Source: Pomacea canaliculata (lineage: Eukaryota; Mollusca; Gastropoda; Architaenioglossa; Ampullariidae). From it: a DNA stretch of 64,000 bases. The stretch covers positions 1,762,016-1,826,015 of the forward strand of contig NC_037590.1 in NCBI RefSeq assembly GCF_003073045.1. Reading direction: 5' to 3'. A model generated the notes under the pieces. The model ran no database searches. It worked only from the letters and a program-made list of their open reading frames with translations, and was not told the DNA's origin. A program made the translations under genes and the position numbers. This document shows positions 46,501 through 59,049 of the stretch, piece by piece (position 1 is the first letter of the stretch; the number at the start of each line of letters is the position of its first letter).

Positions 46501-48895
46501 TGACTGTAGAGACAACAGTGACGAGGACTTTTGTCACTTTGACCCCTGTGGTTCCGACAGACCTTTTGACTGCGGCAATGGACAGGTGAGCATGATAACA
46601 AAACTAATAGTTGGAATTTCTAGACAGGTGCACGAAATAACAAACCTTTTAACTGCAATAATGTACCAATTTCTCCTGTTTTATTAAGTGAATAATTTTT
46701 ATTGGATTACAGGTAAACTATGCAATTTCCCCATGCGAGTTCTGTTACTGGTCAAAAATACAATTTTCTCATAAAAACTGTTTATATATTCAAATAATAC
46801 GGCTCATTGTGTGTTGCAGTGTATTTCTAAAACTCAGAAGTGTAACGGTCAGCTCGATTGTATAAATGGAGCGGATGAGCAGTGTTCATCCACAGCACGA
46901 AACGCAACTTTCCGACTCCCTCCTCTTGTGTCAGGTGTCGTCATCCTAGACTCTGCAGGCAGGTTGACAGTCAAACCTTTACTCGTCAACCAAAGCTTGA
47001 CAAACCCTCCTTGTAACGACACTCACTTCCGGTGCCCTCAGTCTGACGTCACGTACTGCCTGCCCGTCTTCCTGCGCTGTAACGGGCTGTACGACTGTCC
47101 TGGTCACGGGGACGAGGCGGCGTGTGACAGCTACACGTGTCCGGCTTCTACCGCTGCCGCAACTCCGGTGTGTGTGTCCATCCCACACACCTGTGTGACG
47201 GCCTGTACCAGTGTCCGCACCACGATGATGAGCTGCTGTGTGACCTCACCTGTCCTGACCCCTGTGTGTGTCACGGCCTCGCCTTCTTCTGTTCTCGACC
47301 TTTTCTCGTCCACAAGTTTCCCACTTTGCGATTTCTGGATGCAAGTGGCACTGGCATGACCCCAGCTGATGTGAAGAACAACAGACTGTTGATACACCTT
47401 GCTCTAGCCGCCTGCAATCTCACACAACTGGGACAATGGTCGCTCCCGAACCTGCGCAGCCTTGATTTGACTAACAACCTCATTAGTGCTCTTGCACGAA
47501 AACGATTTTAAGAAAATAACTAATTTGAAAGAATTAATCTCGCTGGAAATCCCCTTTCTTATTTTCTTACCATCAAGGCTGCCTGGTCCAGCGCGTTCTC
47601 CTCTCTTATTAGACTGGACATTTCTAATATTGTAATGCAAGAGGTCGATATCAGTAATATTTATTGTTTGTTTCCTAATATTCAATTCTTGAACATGTCT
47701 AACTGTAACATAGACAGAGTACTTGGAGATGGTTTCAAAAGTTTAACAAGCTTGCGAACTGTGGATGTCCGTGGGTGCTCTATGACAGAGTTCGGTCCAG
47801 ACATTCTGAGTGAGTTGCACAGTCTAGAGAGTGTAGACGCCGACAACTACAAGCTGTGCTGTCCAGCCAGTCTACCCCCAGGCTTCAATCCGGGCAACTG
47901 CAGGGCTCCGGCAGACCAGACATCGTCCTGTGATAACTTGCTGAGTTTAACCCTTTATCGCATTTTCTTGTCAGTCACCGCCTTCTTGGCATTGATGGGA
48001 AACGCAGCAAGTTTAACATATCGTATATTCTTCCTGAAGATGAACTCTAATCCTGGCTTTGACATCTTTGTAACTAACTTGTGTTTATCGGATTTCTTGA
48101 TGGGGGTGTACCTGGCCATTATAGGAATAACTGACCGTGTCTACACGGGTGTCTATTTGTGGAAAGACCTAGAATGGAAGAGGAGTGCAATGTGTCATTT
48201 GGCTGGATTTCTGGCTTTTCTGTCCACTGAGGTGTCGGCTTTCATCATCTCCCTCATCACATTGGATCGTTTCCTGGTCCTGCACTTTCCTTTTCGTCGA
48301 TTTTACTTTAGCAAGCGTTCTGCGCTGGTGGCGTCAGGTGTGGCGTGGACCGTTGGTGCCACTATTGCTGCGGTGCCATTGGTTCCTGCCATGGCACACT
48401 GGAAGTTCTACGGTCAAAGTGGCATCTGTATTCCTCTTCCCATCAATCCTAGCAACCAGGAAGGTCACGGCTACTCTTTCGGCGTCATCATCGTCCTTAA
48501 CTTCGTCCTCTTCCTTGTCGTCGCCGTGGGTCAGGCTTTCATCTTCTGGTCAGTCCGCACTAACACCATGTCGGCCTGCGACACTTCCAAGAAGAACAAG
48601 AACCTGACAGTCGCTCGTCGTCTCATTTCTGTCGCAGTTTGCTACTTTGTCTGTTGGTTTCCCATCGGTCTGCTGGGTCTGATGGCGTCCAGTGGCGTTG
48701 TGGTGTCAGAAGAGGTCAACGTAGCCATGGCAATTTTTGTCCTTCCCATCAACTCTGCTCTTAACCCGTTCCTGTACACTGTTAACCTGCTGCTGGAGCG
48801 CAGAAAGCGAGTACAGGAGCTGCGCTTTGATGGAAAAGATCAAGCGTGACCTGCAGACAGTCGTGTCCACCCACATCGCCAGCAGCAAACGTTAG
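43501..48895 (+). CDS. GRL101/relaxin-receptor-like LGR, copy 2
   Basis: Exons 43501-44152, 44796-45492, 46051-46585, 46820-48895; junctions and phases as in copy 1. It starts with a hydrophobic MHLNVFIIIGIIS signal-like segment, then the same CUB, CUB, LDLa, lectin-like, LDLa, LRR and 7TM order. Exons 1 and 3 are intact. Relative to the other copies, exon 2 has one missing base near 45075, one extra base near 45465 and a 21-nt in-frame deletion near 45158 that removes seven residues including the first Cys of LDLa 1. Exon 4 has single-base changes near 47143 (missing), 47503 (extra), 47530 (missing) and 48826 (extra). They cancel pairwise, so most of the frame is kept. Either a decaying gene or assembly error in a near-identical repeat. 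The 7TM frame 47635-48820 is open. Confidence 0.8.
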
Positions 48896-49860
48896 ATGAT
48901 GACATTCGATGAGTCTTGCATCGAGAAAAGTCACTCATCGGTCACATGACAGCTACACATGTCTAATAGACTACACTGGCAACAGGACTTCACAACCAAT
49001 GGCAAACAAGGGCAAGTTTATGAACGATTGGTATTAAATAGCTTTAAGTCCTATTCTTCGTGTGTTTAATTACCAATGACGATTATAATTATTACTATCA
49101 AAAGCAGTAAATCCTGCAATGTGATTTTGTCGATTGAACAGATGCTAATTACTTGAGGAGGAAGTGAATATGAAGCAAGCTGGGAGGAGTTTAATAATGG
49201 GAAACGAAACATTGTAATGTTGACAAGAGCGGGTCGCACTGGTGCTGCTGATGCCTTTAACGGTTTTAACTATCAGAAGGTTGAGTCTTCCGCCGCTTGT
49301 GGGACTGTTGCGAACTTTGCCTGTTATACATTCGTAGACACTTTATTTGGTGAAGCAGGGACGGAGGACTATAATTAATATCATGATCGTCATTTCTCGG
49401 ATTCTCTCTGATCCCCAAGTGCAGTAACTTGACTCTTCATGATCTAGCTCTACCTCACCAGGTAACAAGTGCCATTTGTTTGATCATTCGGCATTATTGT
49501 GATTGTTGCTAATATATATATAATCTCTGTATCCTAGTTTTGAATACCTTGGGAAGAAGTTTTTATACCAAACATGTTTCAGACATGTCACCACATATTC
49601 TATGTCGTACAAAATTAAGGAATAATATTCCTGTAAACTTATCGTGCATTTATTATTTCTTTGAATATGTTTATATTTTATAACACGTCAACACGCGAAG
49701 TTACTTATATCTTACTTTAATAAATTAATATAATTAACGTTCTAATTATTGATCTTTAATTTGTCATGAACAAAGTACCATTTCATACACAAAGAGCAAA
49801 ATATTACACATGCTAGTCTATATTTTTCGCATCGCTTACTAAAGTTAATAATATTAAAGT
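48896..49860. other. 3' spacer of receptor unit 2
   Basis: Homologous in its first 620 bp to the spacer after copy 1, including GGACTATAATTAATAT and a donor-like CACCAG/GTAACA near 49461. AT-rich after that; no gene seen. Confidence 0.5.
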
Positions 49861-50629
49861 ATTTTCACGTGGTCATACTATGTGCGTTCGCGTGTGTGTT
49901 TGTATTGTAGGAGTGCGTGCGTCTATGCGTACATTCGTAAACCAAATTTACCAGGATATACTCATCCATTGACCTATGCCTTTGTTTCCCTGTCTGCCTT
50001 GTTGGTCTGTCACATGACATCAGAAATAGTTGTGTATAATTCGTACATTGTAACCCGTTCCTTATCCACCAACACTCCATCTGCATCAGTCGCTGATAGA
50101 CATTCACTGGTTACCTTGCAAGTGCTCCAGTGCGCGTGCTTCCATAGAATGTCGGCTTGGGGCAGACTAAAGTTCATGTCTTCTGTGTAAGTTCTTTGAG
50201 TGCCTGAGAAATTCTTTTAAAAAAAGTAAAATAAACATGAAAGTACGAGAATCCTTTCACAGACTGACGACTTTAATGAGCCAATAATCGCGCGAAGGAT
50301 ATTTGCAGGACATCATCAAGTTTCTTTCACGACGGTCTCAGACCCCGGACACGAGATCTTGACACAAGTAGGAAGGTGTGATCAATAATGAACAAATGAA
50401 GATTGGAATACATTGAGTTTCCTAATGAGACAAAACGTAAATGTCGCGAGGTTAGGTATAAGGCATACAATACGCCGTGAGAATAAAGAAAGATACTCCA
50501 TCTGTCCTTCGCTGACTACAGGAATGTTCTCACCAATCTGCAGAGGCAGGAAAAACCTTCCGGCAACTGTTTTAATGAGCTTTAAAAGTTTTAGACATAA
50601 GAAAGATGAAAGCACAAAATTGAGTCCGA

Positions 50630-51350
50630 CTTTCTAGCGAAAACGGCAGACGATACCACGTGTACCGATACGGGTATCAGAGATAAAAATAGCCCGGCTT
50701 TGACCTCGGCGACCCTCCGCCGCAGTGTCCGTGCCACCAACCAGTGAGAAACAGCGCGGCACCACTGTATGACGTTCATTCTAACGTCATTTTCATGCTG
50801 TATGACGTTCATTTTGACGTCACTTTCACAGCAAGTAGTGATTGGCGCACTGGTAGAATCGCTGGTGTCGTTGACTCTCATTGTGGTGACGTTGTACCAC
50901 TCGAGGGATCAGCTGACAAGCTGAACAGAACACCAGCTCGTGCACAGCAGAGCTCTAAGACCTTTTTGCGCGGAGAGAGATCCAGAGCTTACGAAATTAA
51001 ACCAGAACTGACCAGAATAAACCAGAACTGACCAGAATAAACCAGAACTGACCAGCCTCCTCTGACCACGTTGACAACGCCGGCAGTAAAGTTTGACCGA
51101 GTGGTCACGAGGAGAGACGAGCAAGTGTCGCAGAATATCAAGATGGAGCCGTCTACTTGCCCGCTTAGACATCGACGCTCTATTGAGAACGTTGATCTCC
51201 TTAAGGTCGGCGAAAGTCCAGAGTCGTCACGGAACAGCAATAAAACTCTCTGTCTATTGATGTCCTCTAATTAACGAAAATTGCAAACATTGCATCGCAT
51301 TTGTACAGATCATTCAATTTCTTTGAGCTACGTGACAAACTGGATTCCAC
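50630..51350. mobile_element. Insertion of unknown class in unit 3
   Basis: Unit 2 runs straight through where unit 3 has about 720 extra bases. Both sides carry AAATTGA (near 50620 and 51355), a possible target duplication. Inside are two CRE-like half sites and a full TGACGTCA (50815-50822), a 20-bp repeat (50999-51053), and AATAAA near 51239. It could be a lone terminal repeat of a retroelement, old and without coding parts, or another non-autonomous element. Confidence 0.35.
50999..51055 (+). repeat. 20-bp tandem repeat
   Basis: Nearly three copies of CCAGAACTGACCAGAATAAA. Confidence 0.9.
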
Positions 51351-52404
51351 CCAAGAAATTGATAATTGGGTGTGTGATATTATTGTAAAGTCAATGTTTG
51401 TTTTCGAGTAAATATAAGACAAGCCCATACAATGACCTTACAAATCAGTGGTGTAATTTGTTTACTTACAATCCACACGTTTAAAAATGTAGGTTCCACA
51501 CACACACACACACTGACACAGGAAGTCTGGCTAAGAAGAAACCTGTTTCTACAAGTCATAGTATATTCACAGAAGCCTACAGTTTAAAGGTAATATCTTA
51601 ATAGCTTTTATTTCTACATGAAATATTTGTAATTGCATTTCACAATCGACAAAAGTTTAGATAATCTTTCTGGCAGGCTTTAAAAACATTCAGGTATAGT
51701 ATCACACACACACACACAGGGAGGAGCTTGCGAGGCCACTTAAAGCACACTCAAGGATTGTCTTCTCACAAATCGTTTTAAGAACTTATGACTAGGTAGG
51801 AATCGTGTGACAGGCAGATGTAGGATGGTTGAGGCTTTGCGAAGGTGTGAGAGATGTTGTGTGAGTCGTGGTGTCACTGACGGACTCGGGTCAATTTTAT
51901 GAAAATTTAAAACCGCTCGAATACATCTGTATGTTCCAACATCCATCCCTCCAGCTCGTCGTTTATGGAGGTTTCCTTATTCATGGTAACAACAGAGGTG
52001 CAATCTTTCTTTTGGCAATACAAGAACTGCTAAGGACTGGCATCAGTTAGTGGCTTCTGAATCTGTTGGTCATAACTGGAGTCTTTACCGAGCGCAAGCT
52101 TCTGGTGCATCACGGGTATTTGCTCTTTTCCCTTTATGGCAGTTCCAGTCTGTCCGTCCCAAACGCAAAAGTGATGGCGTCCGATCAAAATATTTGTCGA
52201 CAATTCTAATATTATACAACAGTGATCTCTTAACTGGCACTACATTACCAAAAACTCAACCTCGAGTCTGAGACAAAAGAGCTATATGCTAAAAGACACT
52301 AATAAATAAGAAAAAGTAAAAAAGATATATACTAAGCTATTTAAAGTGGCCGAAGTCTCTCATATGTTGATAATCCAATATTTAAGGAATAAATACTGAG
52401 GACA

Positions 52405-55400
52405 ATGCACTTAAACGTTTTCATCATTATCGGGATTATATCTAGAGAGATTAAAACCACTTACCCTCAGTCAGTAAGCGCGGGAATGGAGTACACACTC
52501 AATCGTCACGTGACATCCAGTGTCGCACACAACACCACCAACACCAGCCTACAACCCACGCCCAACGTCGCCATGGTCTGTGATGAGGTCGTCACAGCGA
52601 CAGACAACTGCAGCTCATCGACATCAAGCACTCAGCCTCTGCACCTCACGACCTCGGACATCAAAAGCTGTCTTCACACTAACGGTACACTCAGGTCGGC
52701 AGCGAGCGAAGGGCTTCTGGAACTGAACGGTATGGAAATTGTATCGGCATCATCATACACCTGCCTCATTCACCTTTATGTGGCACCTAACAAGGTTTTG
52801 AAGTTCACCGACATACAGTCACAGAGCTGCGGGATCCACATTACCATTACAGACTCCGGAACCAACAGAACGCTTCACGATCGCACCTGTCCACTGATGA
52901 TTTCTTGGCCAATGTTTACCTTCACTAATTCTGTTTTTTCGACTGGAAACTGATGCTGAATTGATCAAAAGAATTGTGTCGTTCACACTTCGTTTCACAG
53001 CTGTCTCGCCCTCAGAGAAGCCGCAGCTGGAGATTAACTATACTTCCCCTACAACAGGTGAGCACACCTTCACAGTTCACTTCTTTCTTTGTATGGTGAA
53101 ACCTCCTTCACAGACATTGACGGTAAGGGCGGTCAGCGGGAGATGTAGTGTGGTCAATAAGTGTGGATTATAAGTAATATATTGCACAGTAACATACAGT
53201 TACAAATGATGCGTTTCCCGGGTGATGCAGTTCCTGACACCTGACAGGCTGTCAGCGCTCAGTGCGGAACTGGGGATGCACTGTAGTCCGTTTCTAACGA
53301 AGGAAAGATAAATGGCATCGATTATAATTCTGATATGATTATCCTCTAATTAGCGAAGCTATTTTTATGTTGAAAAATAATTTAATGATCACATATGATG
53401 CCAGGAGAAAAATTAGAAACATGTGGGATTATACTCATGAAGATGCGTTATGTCAGGTTTTTTGCAGACACCAAAATGGGGCACTGATGCTATGCTTCCA
53501 TATTTTATGGACAGTTGGGTAGAGGTGCCAGTTCCTGTCAACCGTTCTGTCATGGTTAGTTATGTGGATGCGAGCTTCGAGAGATGCACGTGGGAATTTT
53601 CAGACGCCTCGTACTTAGAGATATACCACACTAGCACAGCACCCAGCAATCTGCTGGCCAGAGAATGTGGTTCTGTTCTTCCTCCAGTAGCTGTTATACT
53701 GCTCCTGTTCTTTACTTCCACTTCGTGTCTGGAGAAGGCTACTTTTTAAAGAAAGGTTTCAAACTGTTATTTTCTTTCCACGATTCCTCTAACTTACCAA
53801 AAAAGCTGTCATCTGGCAGATGGAACTGTTCCTCTGTCAGTGACTGGAGCCCCTACCAGCAGCACTTCCCGTGTAACCTGTACCCGGAGTGTCTGGACAA
53901 GAAAGACGAGTCTGTGTGTCCCTACACCACTGACAGGTGTGGTCCAGACTTCTTCACAGTCGAGGGCAGCTGCTTCCTGCTCGTCAAGGCCAGTGCCAAA
54001 GGGTGGGACGAGGCCAACATGATGTGTGCAGCTCTGGAGCTGACCACAGGTCGACTGACCACCTTGCTGAAGATCGACTCCATGTCCAAGCTGCTAAAAC
54101 CAAAGATCAACGGTCTTCAATTTTCAATGTCTTTGTCGGCCTGCGCGGACGCACCTCCTTGTCTTACATGTAGGTATTTTGACAACAACAACACAAAATG
54201 ATCGCAGAGCCGTCTATATGACTCCTTAAACTATCTGTAGATGTCTATATATATGTATATCCTGACACCTCACTACCTAATACGTGTACTTACAGTGCAC
54301 AAGTAATACTGTCTTTAGACATGTAGAAGTACTAAGAACTATCGCTGAAGACAGCTAAAAGTATTTACACCAACAGACATTTAGATGTACTAATGGACAT
54401 CATTAATTACTGATATCTTAAGATGTCTATACGCACTCACACCTGTAGACATCTAGAAGTACCGACAAAGTTCATTTTCAATTATGGGAAATATTTATCC
54501 TTCCGAGTACTTCTTTATGAACATGACGATGATGTGAACGAAAAGATGTGATTGAACTGAGTTTAATTGTACTGATGTAAATGTAAATAATTGTTTCCAA
54601 TCGCTTTTCTTTGCTTTTGTTTTGGTGTGCTTTGTCGTAGATATTGTGTATTATGTAGATATCTCTAAAAAAAGGACGTGAGATCTGTGATTCTTATATA
54701 AAATATTAATCAAGAAAATCACTCTATAAGCTTCAAGAGGAACACCTTCTAACAAGCTTCTATCATCAATTGAGTAATTTATTTTCCGTAAATAGAAGAC
54801 ATTGAGAAATGGCCCTATTAAACTTCCTTTTTCCATTCCTGTAAGCTTGATTGTCCACAGGTATCGAAACACCTACCTGTGGGGAGATGGCACCGTTCTC
54901 TTTGTACAAGCTGAGAAAGTCTTCAACCAACATGAAAAATCACAGTGCACGTCGTGGTACCCGATACAACGCACCATCATCACCGACGACTGTGACAGGT
55001 CCTTCTCTAACACTTATGTCCTTTGTGAGCGGGATGTCACCGATAGTCAGGACACTAACCCCGGTGTCCAGGGGCCGGACATGCCTGGTCTCGCAAATAC
55101 CCAGTGGACATCCCTCAACATAAGCTTAGTGCAGTGTCCCTCACATCATGTCACTCATATTTCTTCGGCTTGTGACCCCAGTAGTGCATGTTGGGCTAAA
55201 GGTTACGACTCACTCACCTGCGCTGCACCTGGCCAGCGACCTTCACCTCACTACCGATGCGACAGTCAGATGGAGCACGTGCCGTACACACTGGTGTGTG
55301 ACCACCGGGCTGACTGTAGGACAACAGTGACGAGGACTTTTGTCACTTTGACCCCTGTGGTTCCGACAGACCTTTTGACTGCGGCAATGGACAGGTGAGC

Positions 55401-57700
55401 ACGATAACAAAACTAATACATGTATTTGGAATTTGTAGAAAGCTACACGAAATAGCTGGCTTTTTAACTGCAGCAATATACCAATCTCTCCTGTTTTATT
55501 AAATGCGATAATTTATATTGTATTACATGTATAGGTAAAATATACAATTTCCTCCTAAAAACTGTTTATGTATTTCAAATAATACGGCTCATTGTGTGTT
55601 TCAGTGTATTTCTAAAACTCAGAAGTGTAATGGTCAGCTCGATTGTGTAAATGGAGCGGATGAGCAGTGTTCATCCACAGCACGAAACGCAACTTTCCGA
55701 CTCCCTCCTCTTGTGTCAGGTGTCGTCATCCTAGACTCTGCAGGCAGGTTGACAGTCAAACCTTTACTCGTCAACCAAAGCTCGACAAACCCTCCTTGTA
55801 ACGACACTCACTTCCGGTGCCCTCAGTCTGACGTCACGTACTGCCTGCCCGTCTTCCTGCGCTGTAACGGGCTGTACGACTGTCCTGGTCACGGGGACGA
55901 GGCGGCGTGTGACAGCTACACGTGTCCCGGCTTCTACCGCTGCCGCAACTCCCGGGTGTGTGTCCATCCCACACACCTGTGTGACGGCCTGTATCAGTGT
56001 CCGCACCACGATGACGAGCTGCTGTGTGACCTCACCTGTCCTGACCCCTGTGTGTGTCACGGCCTCGCCTTCTTCTGTTCTCGACCTTTTCTCGCCCACA
56101 AGTTTCCCAGCCTGAGATTTCTGGATGCAAGTGGCACTGGCATGACTCCAGCTGATGTGAAGAACAACAGACTGTTGATACACCTTGCTCTAGCCGCCTG
56201 TAATCTCACACAACTTGGACAATGGTCGCTCCCTAACCTACGCAGCCTTGATTTGACTAACAACCTCATTAGTGCTCTTGCAGAAAATGATTTTAAGAAA
56301 TTAACTAATTTGAAAGAGATTAATCTCGCTGGAAATCCCCTTTCGTCTTTTCTTACCATCAGGGCTGCCTGGTCCAGCGCGTTCTCCTCTCTAATTAGAC
56401 TGGACATTTCTAATATTGTAATGCAAGAGGTCGATATCAGTAATATTTATTGTTTGTTTCCTAATCTTCAATTCTTGAACATCTCTAGCTGTAACATAGA
56501 CAGAGTACTTGGAGATGGTTTCAAAAGTTTAACAAGCTTGCGAACTCTGGATGTCCGTGGGTGTTCTATGACAGAGTTCGGTCCAGACATTCTGAGTGAG
56601 TTACACAGTCTAGAGAGTGTAGACGCCGACAACTACAAGCTGTGTTGTCCAGCCAATCTACCCAAAGGCTTCAATCCGGGCAACTGCAGGGCTCCGGCAG
56701 ACCACACATCGTCCTGTGATAACTTGCTGAGTTTAACCCTTTATCGCATTTTCTTGTCAGTCACCGCCTTCTTGGCATTGATGGGAAACGCAGCAAGTTT
56801 AACATATCGTATATTCTTCCTGAAGATGAACTCTAATCTTGGCTTTGACATCTTTGTAACTAACTTGTGTTTATCGGATTTCTTGATGGGTGTGTACCTG
56901 GCCATTATAGGAATAACTGACCGTGTCTACATGGGTGTCTATTTGTGGAAAGACCTAGAATGGAAGAGAGTGCAATGTGTCAGATGGCTGGATTTCTGGC
57001 TTTTCTGTCCACTGAGGTGTCGGCTTTCATCATCTCCCTCATCACATTGGATCGTTTCCTGGTCCTGCACTTTCCTTTTCGTCGATTTTACTTTAGCAAG
57101 CGTTCTGCGCTGGTGGCGTCAGGTGTGGCGTGGACCGTTGGTGCCACTATTGCTGCGGTGCCATTTGTTCCTGCCATGGCCCACTGGAAGTTCTACGGTC
57201 AAAGTGGCATCTGTATTCCTCTTCCCATCAATCCTAGCAACCATGAAGGTCACGGCTACTCGTTCGGCGTCATCATCGTCCTTAACTTCGTCCTCTTCCT
57301 TGTCGTCGCCGTGGGTCAGGCTTTCATCTTCTGGTCAGTCCGCACTAACACCATGTCGGCCTGCGACACTTCCAAGAAGAACAAGAACCTGACAGTCGCT
57401 CGTCGTCTCATTTCTGTCGCCGTCTGCTACTTTGTCTGTTGGTTTCCCATCGGTCTGCTGGGTCTGATGGCGTCCAATGGCGTTGTGGTGTCAGAAGAGG
57501 TCAACGTAGCCATGGCAATTTTTGTCCTTCCCATCAACTCTGCTCTTAACCCGTTCCTGTACACTGTTAACCTGCTGCTGGAGCGCAGGAAGCGAGCACA
57601 GGAGCTGCGTTTGATGGAAAAGATCAAACGTGACCTGCAGACTTCAGTCACGTATGCTAGAGGCAAGGACAGCAAATCTTCTCACCTTAAATACCCCTAA
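52405..57700 (+). CDS. GRL101/relaxin-receptor-like LGR, copy 3
   Basis: Exons 52405-53057, 53457-54169, 54861-55394, 55605-57700, with the same junctions as copies 1 and 2. Domain order is the same. Relative to the paralogues it has a two-base loss near 52935 (CUB 1), single-base losses near 53690 (CUB 2) and 54095 (lectin-like), one near 55319 (LDLa 2, where CRDNSDE is disrupted) and one near 56966 (before TM3). Otherwise LDLa, LRR and 7TM sequences are nearly identical to copies 1 and 2. The C-terminus ends in its own tail, TYARGKDSKSSHLKYP, instead of the VSTRYTSSKR-type tail. As for copy 2, decay and assembly error cannot be told apart here. Confidence 0.75.
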
Positions 57701-57985
57701 CTGCCTGCAATCCTTTTCTTTTACTTCTTGTCCTTGTGCTTTAGAAAAAAAAGAGTTTACGTCAAATTATTATCTTCCCTTATTTCTTTTAAATCGCTAT
57801 GCGAATAAAGTTGTTCTTGCTTTAATTTGCAGGTAAAATCTAGTTGCTAACCAGTCAATAATCGCAGAATCGCACATAAAAAGTTTTAGGACAATGACAA
57901 TTTTCCTATTAACGAATGGCACAATAACCAATACTTTTTCCGTTTGTCCTTCGCCCTTTTCGGGGAAAAGTAAGCTAAAGAATTA
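57701..57985. other. 3' flank of receptor copy 3
   Basis: AT-rich, no gene. Not homologous to the 3' flanks of copies 1 and 2. Confidence 0.4.
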
Positions 57986-58450
57986 ATTAAATATTAAAAG
58001 AATAAGTAGTAATAAATATTATGATATCGGAAGAGTGAACAGATATTGACAATGGTCCTGGAGTTGGAGATTATCTCTTTATGTTTTATTGTTTAGCAAT
58101 CCTTTGTTGGAGGAGGCCTCATCAAATTTTCCTACATTTTAGTATTTGTATTTTAGTAACTGGCGTCGAAGCAGTTAAGGGAGTTGAATTGCTTAAGATG
58201 GAGAGGGAAACAAAGGCTCCCTGAGTATTTTAAACTTGAATTTGAAATCTATTCAAGGAATGGGAATATTAAGTTCAGAGAAGTTGGAGTGCAATTGGTG
58301 AATAGTAGCAAAGAGAGTCTAGCAGACAGTTTACCCGTCAGTATTTTGTAACTGAAGATGCATATGTTGAATTTTAGTTTGTCAGAGGAAGGACTCCCAA
58401 AGAGGCGAAATTATTTGGCTGTATTTTCAGTTTTAGTAAAACTGCTTTAA
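57985..58450 (-). mobile_element. Degenerate LINE 3' fragment
   Basis: Homologous to 21190-21480. The minus strand retains LNIPIPSIDFKFK-like and DHCQYLF-like segments with many stops. It is broken on its right side next to the hAT element at 58467. Confidence 0.55.
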
Positions 58451-58466
58451 TTGATAGCAATATCAA

Positions 58467-58825
58467 CAGGGTTGTCCATGGGACATATTTTTCTATCCCG
58501 TCCCATCCCGTCCCATGGCAATTTATGCCTGTCCCATCCCGTCCCATCCCACGGGATGTTTCCCATGGGATTCCCATGGTATTAACAATCCTATGGACAA
58601 CACTGAAAACACTTTTCGGCTTTTGTTTATAATTCCTGCTACTTCACATACAATAGATGATTCAGAGGAAAGATTTAAATCTTGATGAATGAAATAACAG
58701 TAAATTTATTTTGCAAATATCGACTACCATGGGAAATACAAATGTGTGCTGTCCCATCCCATCCCGTCCCATGGGACGTTTCCCATGGGATTCCCATGGG
58801 ATTCCCATTCCTATGGACAACACTG
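58467..58825. mobile_element. hAT MITE, 359 bp
   Basis: Left end CAGGGTTGTCCATGGGAC; right end inverted CAGTGTTGTCCATAGGA. Perfect 8-bp duplications AATATCAA lie at 58459-58466 and 58826-58833. The interior has two arrays of CCCATCCCGTCCCATGGGA words that can fold into hairpins, and an internal copy of the right end (GGACAACACTG near 58594-58604). No coding sequence. Confidence 0.9.
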
Positions 58826-59049
58826 AATATCAAAGCATTACTTTATTGGTTATCTGGGTATTATTTTGCATTGAACAGCTGAGAAAAATTTATGCTTGTG
58901 CTCAATGTACAGCTTAAACTATAGTCTTCAATAGTGCTAACTGTAGTTTCAAACTAGTCCACATGCGGTCTTATGAATGATACGTATATGTCCAGTTACA
59001 GGTAGAAAGGGTGGGGCACTGGGGCAGGGTCGAACTGTGCCCATGGACC

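Larger units (their letters stand above)
41690..49860 (+). repeat. Receptor array unit 2
   Basis: The unit contains receptor copy 2 with its 5' spacer. The spacer (41690-43150) and the gene match 49870-52000 and 52405-57650 of unit 3 in order. Gene starts are 8904 bp apart between units 2 and 3, and 10134 bp between units 1 and 2. Boundaries are approximate. Confidence 0.7.
49870..57650 (+). repeat. Receptor array unit 3
   Basis: Homologous to unit 2 from its 5' spacer through receptor copy 3. Homology stops in the last codons of the receptor: after DLQTSV the tail and 3' flank differ from copies 1 and 2, which marks the duplication end. An extra segment of about 0.7 kb (near 50630-51350) is absent from unit 2. 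Confidence 0.7.

Noticed and set aside
47806-48258. Minus-strand frames opposite receptor exons 2-4 (also near 37806-38258 and 55764-56183)
   Set aside because: They recur only because the sense coding sequence recurs; no independent support.
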